Position numbers and translations under genes: made by a program
Shown: positions 18,896-26,383 of the stretch, in pieces
Layout of the letters: every line of letters begins with the position of its first letter
Position numbering within the stretch: position 1 is the first letter of the stretch
Source: Coprenecus sp949297365
GTDB taxonomy: Bacteria; Bacteroidota; Bacteroidia; Bacteroidales; UBA932
DNA: 64,000 nt
Direction of reading: 5' to 3'
Assembly (NCBI GenBank): GCA_963931055.1
Contig: OZ006987.1
Span: 1,426,001-1,490,000 of the forward strand
The notes under the pieces: generated by a model
Told to the model about the DNA's origin: nothing
Database searches by the model: none
What the model saw: only the letters and a program-made list of their open reading frames with translations

Positions 18896-18966
18896 TAAGT
18901 ATGTATTAATATCTGTTACAAAGTAAAGGAAAATTTATGACAATTGGAACAAAAGGTGAAGAAAAA

Positions 18967-18997
18967 TTAGTGTTTCAATGAAAATTGTGTATCTTTG
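18967..18997 (+). promoter_or_regulatory. Promoter of the rpsL operon
   Basis: A perfect -7 box TATCTTTG lies at 18990-18997, with a poor -33 match TTAG (18967-18970) 19 bp upstream. A small hairpin in the leader (CCCGT 19001-19005, ACGGG 19014-19018) precedes the rpsL start at 19050. Confidence 0.5.
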
Positions 18998-19049
18998 CAG
19001 CCCGTTTAATTTGACGGGAATAATGTAAAGTTAAGATTAACAAACATTT

Positions 19050-19439
19050 ATGCCAACAATTCAACAGTTAGTTCGCAAAGGACGCGAGGTTATCGTCGAG
19101 AAGAGCAAATCTCGCGCGTTGGATGCGTGCCCTCAGAAGAGAGGTGTGTGCGTGCGTGTCTACACCACCACTCCCAAGAAGCCTAACTCGGCTATGCGTA
19201 AGGTAGCCCGTGTGAGACTTACCAATCAGAAAGAGGTCAACGCATACATCCCCGGCGAGGGCCACAACCTTCAGGAACACTCCATCGTGCTGGTGCGCGG
19301 CGGCCGTGTGAAGGACCTTCCCGGTGTACGTTACCACATCCTTAGGGGCGCTTTGGATACAGCTGGCGTGGAGGGACGTACTCAGAGCCGTTCGCTCTAC
19401 GGAGCCAAGAGACCGAAGAAGTCAGCCGCTAAGAAGTAA
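19050..19439 (+). CDS. rpsL: 30S ribosomal protein S12
   Basis: 129 aa, near-universal sequence. TTTPKKPNSAMRKVARVRL and VRGGRVKDLPGVRYH are intact, so the lysines at the two classic streptomycin-resistance positions are wild type. S12 lies at the decoding centre of the 30S subunit. First gene of the str operon (rpsL-rpsG-fusA, then rpsJ). Confidence 0.99.
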   Translation: MPTIQQLVRKGREVIVEKSKSRALDACPQKRGVCVRVYTTTPKKPNSAMRKVARVRLTNQKEVNAYIPGEGHNLQEHSIVLVRGGRVKDLPGVRYHILRGALDTAGVEGRTQSRSLYGAKRPKKSAAKK

Positions 19440-19472
19440 ACATTTTATTAATTTTTCCTAAAGTATCAAGAA

Positions 19473-19949
19473 ATGAGAAAATCGAAGCCTAAAAAGAGGA
19501 TTCTACTTCCTGATCCCAAGTATCATGAAGTTCTGGTCACACAGTTTGTGAACAACCTCATGCTCCAGGGTAAGAAGAGTATCGCGTATTCTATTTTTTA
19601 CGACGCCATCGACATGGTGGGCGAGAAGATGAAAGATTCTGACAAGGCTCCTCTCGACATTTGGAAAAAAGCGTTGGAAAACATCACCCCTCAGGTGGAG
19701 GTAAAGAGCCGCAGGGTTGGTGGAGCGAACTTCCAAGTTCCGACCGAGGTGCGTCCGGAAAGAAAAGTCTCTCTCGCGATCAAGAATATGATAGTCTTCT
19801 CGCGCAAGCGTTCCGGTCACTCCATGGCGGAAAAGTTGGCCGCAGAAATTCAGGCAGCCTATAACTGTGAAGGTGCTGCCTACAAGAGAAAAGAAGATAT
19901 GCACAAGATGGCAGAGGCCAACAAGGCCTTCGCCCATTTCAGATTTTAG
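19473..19949 (+). CDS. rpsG: 30S ribosomal protein S7
   Basis: 158 aa, full length, beginning MRKSKPKKRILLPDPKY with the conserved GGANFQVPTEVRPER segment near residue 82. It nucleates assembly of the 30S head and binds the 3' major domain of 16S rRNA. It lies 33 bp after rpsL and 16 bp before fusA. Confidence 0.99.
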   Translation: MRKSKPKKRILLPDPKYHEVLVTQFVNNLMLQGKKSIAYSIFYDAIDMVGEKMKDSDKAPLDIWKKALENITPQVEVKSRRVGGANFQVPTEVRPERKVSLAIKNMIVFSRKRSGHSMAEKLAAEIQAAYNCEGAAYKRKEDMHKMAEANKAFAHFRF

Positions 19950-19965
19950 CGTTATAGATTAGCTG

Positions 19966-22086
19966 ATGGCAAGGGATTTAAAATACACCAGAAATATCGG
20001 TATCATGGCTCACATCGATGCCGGAAAGACGACCACGTCGGAGAGGATCCTGTACTATACGGGAAAGACTCATAAGATAGGGGAGGTGCATGACGGGGCA
20101 GCTACCATGGACTGGATGGTCCAGGAGCAGGAAAGGGGTATAACCATTACTTCCGCTGCCACCACAGCCTTCTGGCATTACAACGGAGAGACCTACCAGA
20201 TCAACCTGATAGACACTCCGGGCCACGTGGACTTTACAGTGGAGGTCGAGAGATCTCTGCGTGTACTTGACGGGACAGTCGCGACATTCTGCGCGGTAGG
20301 CCGTGTACAGCCTCAGTCTGAGACCGTATGGCGTCAGGCTGACAAGTATCACGTTCCCAAGATCGCCTATGTCAATAAGATGGACCGCGTAGGAGCGGAC
20401 TTCTTCGCAGTCGTGGAGGAGATACGTGAGAAGCTGGGAGCCAACCCTCTTCCCATATGTATTCCTATCGGAGCAGAGGACAAGTTCGCCGGTATCGTAG
20501 ACCTGATAGCCATGAAGGCCATCTACTACGATCAGGACAGCAAGGAACTCGTCAACTACGAGATAAAGGATATTCCGGCAGATCTGCAATCCGACGCCGA
20601 GGAGTGGAGGAACAGGTTGCTGGAGACTGTCGCCGAGTATGACGACCGTATTCTCCAGAAATTCTTCGATGATCCTGCCACCATTACCGAGGATGAGATT
20701 ATCGCCGCTATCCGCAAGGCTACCATCGAGATGGCAGTCGTGCCTATGTGCTGCGGCTCCTCATTCAAGAATAAAGGTGTACAGTTCCTTTTGGATGCTG
20801 TCATGAGATATCTGCCTTCACCTCTGGATGTTCCCGAGGTAGAGGGTACCAATCCCGTGACTGACAAGCCGGAGGAGCGTCATCCCAATGCCAAGGAGCC
20901 TTTCTGTGCCCTCGTGTTCAAGATTGCCACAGACCCCTTCGTGGGCCGTCTGGCATTCCTTAGGGCTTATTCTGGAAGGCTGGACGCAGGTACATACGTG
21001 CTCAATACCCGTTCCGGCAAGAAGGAGCGTGTGGCCCGTCTGTATCAGATGCATTCCAACAAGCAGAACCCCATCGACTTCGTTGAGGCTGGTGATATCT
21101 GCGCCGCAGTCGGTTTCAAGGAGCTCCGCACAGGTGATACCATCTGCGATGAAGCTCATCCTATCGTTCTGGAGTCCATGACCTTCCCTGATCCTGTGAT
21201 CGGACTGGCAGTGGAGCCCAAGACCCAGAAGGACCTCGACAAGCTCGGTATCGCTCTCGGCAAGCTCTCCGAGGAGGACCCTACATTCACAGTGCGCTCA
21301 GACCATGAGACAGGACAGACCGTCATCAGCGGTATGGGTGAGCTCCACCTGGAGATCATCGTAGACCGTCTGAAACGCGAGTTCGGAGTGGAGATCAATC
21401 AGGGTGCGCCTCAGGTCAACTACAAAGAGGCCATCCGCTCCACAGTACAGCACCGTGAGGTGTTCAAGAAGCAGACTGGTGGCCGCGGTAAGTTCGCCGA
21501 CATCATCGTCGAGATCGGACCCGCCGATGAGGGAGTCACAGGACTTCAGTTCATCGACCAGGTCAAGGGAGGAAACGTTCCCCGCGAGTACATACCTGCA
21601 GTGGAGAAGGGATTCAAGTCCGCAATGGCCAACGGTGTCCTTGCCGGATTCGAGGTTCCCTCGCTCAAGGTTACCCTGCTCGACGGTTCGTTCCACCCCG
21701 TGGACTCCGACGCCCTCTCGTTCGAGATCTGCGCCCGCATGGCATTCAGACATGCCCTGCCCAAGGCTAATCCTATTCTTCTGGAACCTATTATGTCATT
21801 GGAAGTCGTTACTCCCGAGGAGTACATGGGTGACGTCATCGGCGACCTCAACAAGCGCCGCGGACAGATTACCAACATGGACTCGAAGGGCAACGCGAGG
21901 ATCGTCAAGGCCAAGGTGCCTCTTGCAGAGCAGTTCGGCTACGTCACCATCCTCCGTACCATCACTTCGGGACGTGCGACCAGTACGATGGAATTCTCTC
22001 ATTATGCAGAGCTTCCCGCCAACCTCGCCAAGGAGGTTATCGAAAAGGCCGGAGGAGCCCGCAAGTATGACGAGGATGAAGAATAA
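19966..22086 (+). CDS. fusA: Elongation factor G
   Basis: 706 aa translational GTPase. G1 is AHIDAGKTTTSERILYYTG (residues about 15-33), G2 includes RGITITSAATT, G3 is DTPGHVDFT, and G4 is NKMD. Domains II-V follow, with the C-terminal TSGRATSTMEFSHYAELP. It drives ribosomal translocation and, with RRF, recycling. Co-transcribed with rpsL and rpsG. No tuf gene follows, which is normal in Bacteroidota; rpsJ comes next after 20 bp. Confidence 0.98.
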   Translation: MARDLKYTRNIGIMAHIDAGKTTTSERILYYTGKTHKIGEVHDGAATMDWMVQEQERGITITSAATTAFWHYNGETYQINLIDTPGHVDFTVEVERSLRVLDGTVATFCAVGRVQPQSETVWRQADKYHVPKIAYVNKMDRVGADFFAVVEEIREKLGANPLPICIPIGAEDKFAGIVDLIAMKAIYYDQDSKELVNYEIKDIPADLQSDAEEWRNRLLETVAEYDDRILQKFFDDPATITEDEIIAAIRKATIEMAVVPMCCGSSFKNKGVQFLLDAVMRYLPSPLDVPEVEGTNPVTDKPEERHPNAKEPFCALVFKIATDPFVGRLAFLRAYSGRLDAGTYVLNTRSGKKERVARLYQMHSNKQNPIDFVEAGDICAAVGFKELRTGDTICDEAHPIVLESMTFPDPVIGLAVEPKTQKDLDKLGIALGKLSEEDPTFTVRSDHETGQTVISGMGELHLEIIVDRLKREFGVEINQGAPQVNYKEAIRSTVQHREVFKKQTGGRGKFADIIVEIGPADEGVTGLQFIDQVKGGNVPREYIPAVEKGFKSAMANGVLAGFEVPSLKVTLLDGSFHPVDSDALSFEICARMAFRHALPKANPILLEPIMSLEVVTPEEYMGDVIGDLNKRRGQITNMDSKGNARIVKAKVPLAEQFGYVTILRTITSGRATSTMEFSHYAELPANLAKEVIEKAGGARKYDEDEE

Positions 22087-22106
22087 CCAGATAAAAATTA
22101 AAAGCA

Positions 22107-22412
22107 ATGAGTCAAAAAATAAGAATAAAACTGAAATCATTCGATCACGCTCTCGTGGACAAGTCCGCGGACAAGATCGTGAAGACGGTGAAGGCTACCG
22201 GTGCTGTCGTAAACGGACCTATTCCCCTTCCTACAGACAAGAAGATCTTTACCGTGAACCGTTCGACCTTCGTCAACAAGAAGTCCCGCGAGCAGTTCGA
22301 GCTTAACTCCTACCGTCGTCTCCTCGACATCTACAGCTCGACACCCAGCACAGTGGACGCTCTGATGAAGCTTGAGCTTCCCAGTGGAGTTGAAGTTGAA
22401 ATCAAAGTTTGA
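22107..22412 (+). CDS. rpsJ: 30S ribosomal protein S10
   Basis: 101 aa, complete: MSQKIRIKLKSFDH, GPIPLPTDKKIFTVNRS and the terminal KLELPSGVEVEIKV. A 30S head protein that also acts as NusE in transcription antitermination. In most Bacteroidota it is followed directly by rplC and the rest of the S10-spc cluster. Here a tRNA-Met promoter overlaps its end and no ribosomal gene follows. Confidence 0.98.
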   Translation: MSQKIRIKLKSFDHALVDKSADKIVKTVKATGAVVNGPIPLPTDKKIFTVNRSTFVNKKSREQFELNSYRRLLDIYSSTPSTVDALMKLELPSGVEVEIKV

Positions 22413-22437
22413 TAATTGGAAAAAATAACTATCTTTG
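22408..22437 (+). promoter_or_regulatory. Promoter of tRNA-Met
   Basis: TTTG (22408-22411), overlapping the rpsJ stop, an 18-bp spacer, then TATCTTTG (22430-22437). It lies 26 bp before the tRNA. Confidence 0.6.
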
Positions 22438-22463
22438 CGTCTCTGATTCAAAGATAGTGATTA

Positions 22464-22538
22464 GGACCCGTAGCTCAGTCGGTTAGTAGCACCTGACTCA
22501 TAATCAGGGGGTCGCTGGTTCAAGCCCAGCCGGGTCCA
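22464..22538 (+). tRNA. tRNA-Met (anticodon CAT)
   Basis: The acceptor stem GGACCCG/CGGGTCC, the anticodon stem CTGA/TCAG with loop CTCATAA, and the T arm GCTGG/CCAGC all pair. The anticodon is CAT. The stem is not of initiator type, so it is an elongator Met tRNA (an Ile tRNA with a lysidine-modified CAT anticodon is the alternative). Bases 22473-22538 recur at 26071-26136: this gene is the left boundary of an island. Confidence 0.9.
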
Positions 22539-22560
22539 CAGCCTTGAAAGGTGAGAATGA

Positions 22561-22592
22561 AGCACTTGCAACGATTTGCAGGTGCTTTTTTC
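22561..22592 (+). terminator. Terminator after tRNA-Met
   Basis: AGCACTTGCA (22561-22570) pairs with TGCAGGTGCT (22577-22586) with one wobble, followed by T6. Confidence 0.75.
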
Positions 22593-22613
22593 ATGTCTTG
22601 ACCTGTCTAATGT

Positions 22614-22625
22614 TATGCGCATCCA
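22614..22625 (+). repeat. 12-bp direct repeat, left copy, flanking the MNT/HEPN cassette
   Basis: TATGCGCATCCA, identical at 23485-23496. The two copies bracket the two-gene cassette and its terminator. Confidence 0.5.
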
Positions 22626-22693
22626 TTTAAAGAAAGATTATTTGCTTCCAGATAAAGTTGGCGTGAAAAGCATCGGTTTACAGATAAAAGCGT

Positions 22694-22701
22694 TATATTT
22701 G
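22694..22701 (+). promoter_or_regulatory. -7 box upstream of the MNT gene
   Basis: A perfect TATATTTG, 19 bp before the start codon at 22721. No clear -33 element. Confidence 0.4.
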
Positions 22702-22720
22702 CCATAAAAGCCACGGAGTT

Positions 22721-23038
22721 ATGAAGTCGAGTGAGATATTAAATGAGATAAAGCGGATAGCCAAGGAGGTTCTCCCGAAAGGAGGGCAGCTGATACTGTA
22801 CGGCTCACGGGCGAGGAATGAGGCTGACGAGGACTCCGACTGGGATTTGCTGATACTTCTGGACAAGCCGGAAATAGAGCATGGAGATTATGACAATGTG
22901 CTGTATCCCTTTGCCGCATTGAGCTGGGATGTCGGAGAGCTGATAAGCCCTATTATCTACACAAAGGACAACTGGAGGAAGATGTCATTCACTCCATTTT
23001 ACAAGAATGTTGAACAGGACGGAATAGTACTGGCATGA
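22721..23038 (+). CDS. MNT-type minimal nucleotidyltransferase
   Basis: 105 aa. The Pol-beta-type nucleotidyltransferase core is LILYGSRARNEADEDSDWDL at about residues 24-43, with the GS and the D-x-D metal ligands in place. These proteins pair with HEPN partners. In characterised MNT/HEPN modules the MNT protein is the antitoxin and AMPylates or modifies the HEPN ribonuclease. The stop overlaps the HEPN start (ATGA at 23035-23038), so translation is coupled. It lies in the tRNA-Met island between two 12-bp direct repeats. Confidence 0.85.
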   Translation: MKSSEILNEIKRIAKEVLPKGGQLILYGSRARNEADEDSDWDLLILLDKPEIEHGDYDNVLYPFAALSWDVGELISPIIYTKDNWRKMSFTPFYKNVEQDGIVLA

Positions 23039-23433
23039 AACTGAATGATGAAGAACGCCAGATAATGGTAAATCTGGAATATGAAAAGGCTCTGTCATTT
23101 TTGGAGCAGGCAGAAAAAGTTGCAGCAATGGACTTATGGGATGTCGTTGCAAACAGGCTGTATTATTCAATATTCCATGCAGTGTCAGCACTTTTAATAA
23201 AAGACGGACATAAGGTCAGCACACATAAAGGAACATTATTGATGTTCGGCCAGCATTATGTCAAGACAGGTATATTCCCGGCTGATGCTTCTAAACTGTA
23301 TGTTAAACTCCAGACAATGAGGGAAAGAAGTGATTACAACTGCGTCTATGTTACAACGTCAGAAGAAATGCAGCCGCTTTTTGAGCCAGTACGGGAGTTC
23401 ATAGCCAAGGTCGGCAATCTGATAGAGGAGTAA
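23035..23433 (+). CDS. HEPN-domain protein, UPF0332-like
   Basis: 132 aa, alpha-helical. The core segment RLYYSIFHAVSALL (residues about 42-55) and RERSDYN (residues about 102-108) are typical of UPF0332/HEPN proteins; the Arg-x(3)-DY replaces the classic R-x(4)-H ribonuclease motif. It is likely the toxin-like or ligand-binding partner of the upstream MNT protein (4-bp overlap). Ribonuclease activity is uncertain because the exact RxxxxH is not seen. A strong terminator follows at 23449-23476. Confidence 0.8.
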   Translation: MKLNDEERQIMVNLEYEKALSFLEQAEKVAAMDLWDVVANRLYYSIFHAVSALLIKDGHKVSTHKGTLLMFGQHYVKTGIFPADASKLYVKLQTMRERSDYNCVYVTTSEEMQPLFEPVREFIAKVGNLIEE

Positions 23434-23448
23434 ACCATAGGATAAACA

Positions 23449-23476
23449 AAACCCTCCGGCAACAACTGGAGGGTTT
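23449..23476 (+). terminator. Terminator of the MNT/HEPN operon
   Basis: AAACCCTCC (23449-23457) pairs perfectly with GGAGGGTTT (23468-23476), then TTCTTG. Confidence 0.75.
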
Positions 23477-23484
23477 CTTGTACA

Positions 23485-23496
23485 TATGCGCATCCA
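23485..23496 (+). repeat. 12-bp direct repeat, right copy
   Basis: TATGCGCATCCA, identical to 22614-22625. It lies just after the MNT/HEPN terminator. From here to 23685 (about 190 bp) I see no convincing gene. Confidence 0.5.
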
Positions 23497-23685
23497 AAAC
23501 ACCCCCAGTACATCTTCCGGAAAAATCCGAATCAGTCTCAAAGCAAGACCAGTGTAGGGTACATTCAGCAGGTACTGCTTTAGATATGTCTGGATTAAGA
23601 CACGTTCACAGTCAATCCATTACTTAGCATCCAATCAAATAAACAACTAATACAGAGCATAGTCCATATAAAAGATGTTTAACCA

Positions 23686-23712
23686 GCCGTTCTCACAAGG
23701 AGCGGCATTTTT
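23686..23712 (+). terminator. Hairpin with T-run before the 23724 gene
   Basis: GCCGTTC (23686-23692) pairs with GAGCGGC (23700-23706), one wobble, followed by ATTTTT. As it ends only 12 bp before the next start codon, it may be an attenuator or the end of an upstream transcript. Confidence 0.4.
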
Positions 23713-23723
23713 CGTTTAAAGAC

Positions 23724-24011
23724 ATGACAGCACAGCAGATTGCAGATGAGATGATACTCTGCGGACAGAATCTTGTAATGGAGGAACTGATGAGACATGA
23801 TGAGAGCATCTGGGACAGCCTCCAGAACCTTGATGAGAACAGCGAGGTCCTTGAATGGTGGCTTGTGACTCCCTACATGGCGGAACTCCTCAAAGAGAAC
23901 GGAGAGGTGATGCTGCCAGCATACGATTGCTGGTGGTGGGGCAGACAGACATCGGGACAGGCTCTTTACATGGACTGGGTGATTCAGAGGATAGCCGAGC
24001 AGATGGAATGA
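23724..24011 (+). CDS. Hypothetical protein in the tRNA-Met island
   Basis: 95 aa, acidic, no signal peptide or membrane span. Mostly helical with an unusual tryptophan-rich centre (LEWWLVTPYMAELL; YDCWWWG). Codon use matches the chromosome better than the AT-rich genes that follow. I do not recognise the family. Such short, acidic, Trp-rich proteins are common in integrated elements of gut Bacteroidales, which fits its place in the island. Confidence 0.5.
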   Translation: MTAQQIADEMILCGQNLVMEELMRHDESIWDSLQNLDENSEVLEWWLVTPYMAELLKENGEVMLPAYDCWWWGRQTSGQALYMDWVIQRIAEQME

Positions 24012-24188
24012 TGAGAGTAGACAGTTACAGGAACTCAGAGAGACTTCCAACTTGATTCCGATTTTAACTGGGATTGATTTGGGAACCTTTATGCTTTTAA
24101 TGTGCATTACAAGCCCTCCAGAGCCACAACTGACTAATGTTTAGGTGCAATACACCACAATTTGAGTGCTGTTTGTAGAAAACTTTCG

Positions 24189-24196
24189 TATCTTTG
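24189..24196 (+). promoter_or_regulatory. -7 box of the structured-leader transcript
   Basis: A perfect TATCTTTG with no TTTG at the usual -33 distance. Transcription would begin near 24203, at the start of the structured region. Confidence 0.45.
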
Positions 24197-24199
24197 CCG

Positions 24200-24430
24200 T
24201 GTCTTACGGAGCAATCCGTGGGACAAGATATGTTGAAAGTGTTTTCGCACTGTCCTTAAACAGGAAATCTGACAGTTTCTATTGAATCGAGGACAACGAA
24301 CAGCACTCATTCTTGTTTAGATAATGGAATGGGTTTTCTATACCCGTACCCCATATCTATTCGAGTGTGGGGTATTGCATCGTTTATCCGATTCAAGGTT
24401 TTGTCAGAACCTCCTGTTTAGATAGACGGA
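24200..24430 (+). ncRNA. Candidate structured RNA leader, unknown class
   Basis: Several complementary segments nest inside one another. ACGGA/TCCGT forms a small hairpin at 24206-24218. AGTG/CACT and GGACA/TGTCC form the next domain (24221-24255). A long-range stem pairs TAAACAGGA (24257-24265) with TCCTGTTTA (24412-24420) and CTGACA (24269-24274) with TGTCAG (24402-24407). Inside it TTGAATCG (24282-24289) pairs with CGATTCAA (24389-24396), and TACCCCA (24347-24353) pairs with TGGGGTA (24368-24374). The stem ends 75 bp before the small ORF at 24496. It could be a cis-regulatory leader, a ribozyme or a free small RNA; I cannot name the class. Confidence 0.6.
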
Positions 24431-24495
24431 ACAACTCCACACTTTCTTTTTATTAATTAATGCCATTTAGGAGTTGGGTGGATAGGAGATTCATT

Positions 24496-24750
24496 ATGAA
24501 TTACATTGTCAAGAACCTTATGAAAGCCTGTCTCGGCGAAAATCGGGACGTGTTCTATCTTGCTACTCTTTATGGAGATAACGGTAGCAAAGTGCCTGTG
24601 ACATTCACTGAAAATGAGCATGGCTTGAGCGCATTCTCCAATAAAGATAATACACTTTATTCAATAGTAAATGTCACGGGGAAGACCAGACTCTCTGATT
24701 TCAGAGATAATGATGTGCTTGTATTGACAAATGCAATATCTGAAAATTAA
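24496..24750 (+). CDS. Small hypothetical protein downstream of the structured leader
   Basis: 84 aa from the ATG at 24496, chosen because ATAGGAGA precedes it; an in-frame ATG at 24460 lacks such a site. It starts MNYIVKNLMKACLGENRDVFY and contains a beta-rich middle (GSKVPVTFTENEHGLSAF). No signal peptide or membrane span. It lies 21 bp before the lipoprotein at 24772, so they may share the structured leader. Family not recognised. Confidence 0.5.
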   Translation: MNYIVKNLMKACLGENRDVFYLATLYGDNGSKVPVTFTENEHGLSAFSNKDNTLYSIVNVTGKTRLSDFRDNDVLVLTNAISEN

Positions 24751-24771
24751 CAACAATTAAATATCACTACA

Positions 24772-25464
24772 ATGAAAAAACTTCTATTCTTCTTTCTTAT
24801 CGTAACTTCTTTAACGGGATGTAAGACACTGTATTTATCTGAATTAAATCCTACACAGAAATATGGAAATACATCTTTGCCCTCACTTACGCCACTAATT
24901 GATGTAAGCAGTTTTGAGACTGTTTTTGCAGCAAGCTCCACTACTACCAGCTCTGCAGGTTATATGTCGGGTTTTAATATAGGAAACACTCCATACGTTG
25001 TTGGCAATTCACTTTCAACTTCTAGTACTTTTAGAAATCCTACGATAAATGATTTAAAAGTCATTTTTGAGAATGATGTAAGAAATAACATATGCACTAA
25101 ATACGGGGCGAATAAAGGTTATATTTCATGCAGCGTTGTTACCGGAGCTAATTACAATCCACTGGGAGCGTGGTGGCTTACATGGTGTGTTGGTTGCGGC
25201 TTTTGGCAATTATTAGGAGTACCAACAGGTTCTGCTAAAACTTATTTACAAATACAAGTTAACATATTTGATATAAATAAAAATTTAGTGGGAAGCTATA
25301 CATCTCCCTATATTAAATCAAAAGCGTATGTTGCGTTATATTGGGGATATACTAGCGCTACTGCACGAAGAAAAACGGCAAGGGATGCTTTTAAAGAATG
25401 TATGGATGATATCAAAAAACAAATTGCAAATGATGCAAAAAGGTTAACTGCCGCATTAAATTAA
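24772..25464 (+). CDS. AT-rich island lipoprotein, unknown function
   Basis: 230 aa. The signal peptide ends in lipobox Cys17 (SLTGC). The middle has a Ser/Thr-rich stretch, and there is a compact aromatic and cysteine segment (AWWLTWCVGCGFWQLLGVP, near residues 126-144) that could be membrane-associated. The C-terminus is a basic, helical segment (KKQIANDAKRLTAAL). Base composition is clearly more AT-rich than that of flanking chromosomal genes, suggesting recent acquisition. No family is recognised. Confidence 0.6.
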   Translation: MKKLLFFFLIVTSLTGCKTLYLSELNPTQKYGNTSLPSLTPLIDVSSFETVFAASSTTTSSAGYMSGFNIGNTPYVVGNSLSTSSTFRNPTINDLKVIFENDVRNNICTKYGANKGYISCSVVTGANYNPLGAWWLTWCVGCGFWQLLGVPTGSAKTYLQIQVNIFDINKNLVGSYTSPYIKSKAYVALYWGYTSATARRKTARDAFKECMDDIKKQIANDAKRLTAALN

Positions 25465-25553
25465 ATAAGGTGAAATTATACTTTTGTGATTCCCTCATGG
25501 CAAGTAGAAAAGAAGCCAACCACAAAAAAGAAGAAGTAACTGAGTGTTAAACC

Positions 25554-25583
25554 GTCCCTCTGCTGCTTAGTTGGTGGAGGGAC
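25554..25583. repeat. Inverted repeat just upstream of the winged-helix gene
   Basis: GTCCCTC (25554-25560) and GAGGGAC (25577-25583) are perfect 7-bp complements. They sit 11 bp before the start codon at 25595. Either a terminator of the lipoprotein transcript or an operator of the small DNA-binding protein. Confidence 0.5.
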
Positions 25584-25594
25584 TTTAAAAGATT

Positions 25595-25813
25595 ATGTCT
25601 CCTCTTACAAAGGCTGTATATGATATTATTGTATCAAACGATTTAAAACCAATGTCTGCTTCTGATATTGCCAATGTATTAGGAGTAACAGAAAGGCGAG
25701 TGTATGATGCTATTAGATACGAAATGAGCAAAGGTAACTTTATATTTGAGAAATACACTTTACGTAAACCTCATACATATGCAGTAAATCCAGAATACTT
25801 GAAGTATGCATAA
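25595..25813 (+). CDS. Small winged-helix-like DNA-binding protein
   Basis: 72 aa. Residues 17-50 read as a helix-turn-helix: MSASDIANVLGVTERRVYDAIR, followed by a wing-like hairpin (KGNFIFEKYTLRKPHTYAV). AT-rich like its neighbours. The inverted repeat directly upstream suggests self-regulation (inference). It is the last gene inside the island before the right tRNA fragment. Confidence 0.55.
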   Translation: MSPLTKAVYDIIVSNDLKPMSASDIANVLGVTERRVYDAIRYEMSKGNFIFEKYTLRKPHTYAVNPEYLKYA

Positions 25814-25819
25814 TTATCA

Positions 25820-25846
25820 CCCCTCCAAACAGCGAGGGGATTTTTG
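25820..25846 (+). terminator. Terminator after the winged-helix gene
   Basis: CCCCTC (25820-25825) pairs with GAGGGG (25834-25839), followed by ATTTTTG. From here to 26070 no gene is seen. Confidence 0.7.
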
Positions 25847-26070
25847 TATCATCACCTGCGACACAATTCTGAGAGGGGTATATAAATTGAAAATTTGAAG
25901 AAATATAGCGTAGGGAAACCAACTAATACAACTTATTGATTTACAAAGATATTATTTAATGTTTAACCAGTTCCGGATTTACACACGAATGTAAACCGTC
26001 ATGTAAACCACAAAGCCATACAGTCAAGTCAATGCTTTGTAACTCGCTGATTTTCATCGTGCGAAGCACC

Positions 26071-26137
26071 GCTCAGTCGGTTAGTAGCACCTGACTCATA
26101 ATCAGGGGGTCGCTGGTTCAAGCCCAGCAGGGTCCAC
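26071..26137 (+). repeat. Truncated tRNA-Met copy, right end of the island (att-like direct repeat)
   Basis: 67 bp identical to 22473-22539 except one base (C22531 versus A26129). The 5' strand of the acceptor stem is missing, so it cannot be a functional tRNA. A full tRNA at one end and a 3' fragment at the other are what site-specific integration into a tRNA gene leaves behind. The island between is about 3.6 kb and has no integrase. Confidence 0.8.
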
Positions 26138-26147
26138 TCTAAAGATC

Positions 26148-26187
26148 AAGGAGTTGCAGCGATGGTTGTAGCTCCTTTCTTCTTTTT
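26148..26187 (+). terminator. Terminator after the tRNA-Met fragment
   Basis: AAGGAGTTGCA (26148-26158) pairs with TGTAGCTCCTT (26167-26177), two wobbles, followed by TCTTCTTTTT. Its stem resembles the terminator after the intact tRNA, suggesting it was the original one. 26188-26369 holds no gene that I can support. Confidence 0.65.
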
Positions 26188-26347
26188 GCGCTAATAAGAG
26201 CACTAACATTTTGCAGCTGTTTTGCCGTTTGGCCAATCCTCAATGGCTGATGATAAGGAAAGTCATGGCAATTTCTCCATATTAGTTTGGGAAGCAGTAT
26301 GGATGTCGATAGTTTTCTGATATTTATTGATTTTTCGTTGTATTTAT

Positions 26348-26377
26348 ATTGTGGAATCAAAAAGTTTTGTAACTTTG
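26348..26377 (+). promoter_or_regulatory. Promoter of the candidate small RNA
   Basis: ATTG (26348-26351), an 18-bp spacer, then TAACTTTG (26370-26377). Confidence 0.5.
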
Positions 26378-26383
26378 CGCGCG

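Noticed and set aside
23359..23541. 60-aa minus-strand frame over the HEPN terminator
   Set aside because: Runs through a strong terminator and overlaps the HEPN gene; no supporting signal.
24117..24180. Possible CRISPR-like or tracrRNA sequence near the structured leader
   Set aside because: No repeated units with regular spacers and no cas gene in the window; the structure is better explained as a leader RNA.
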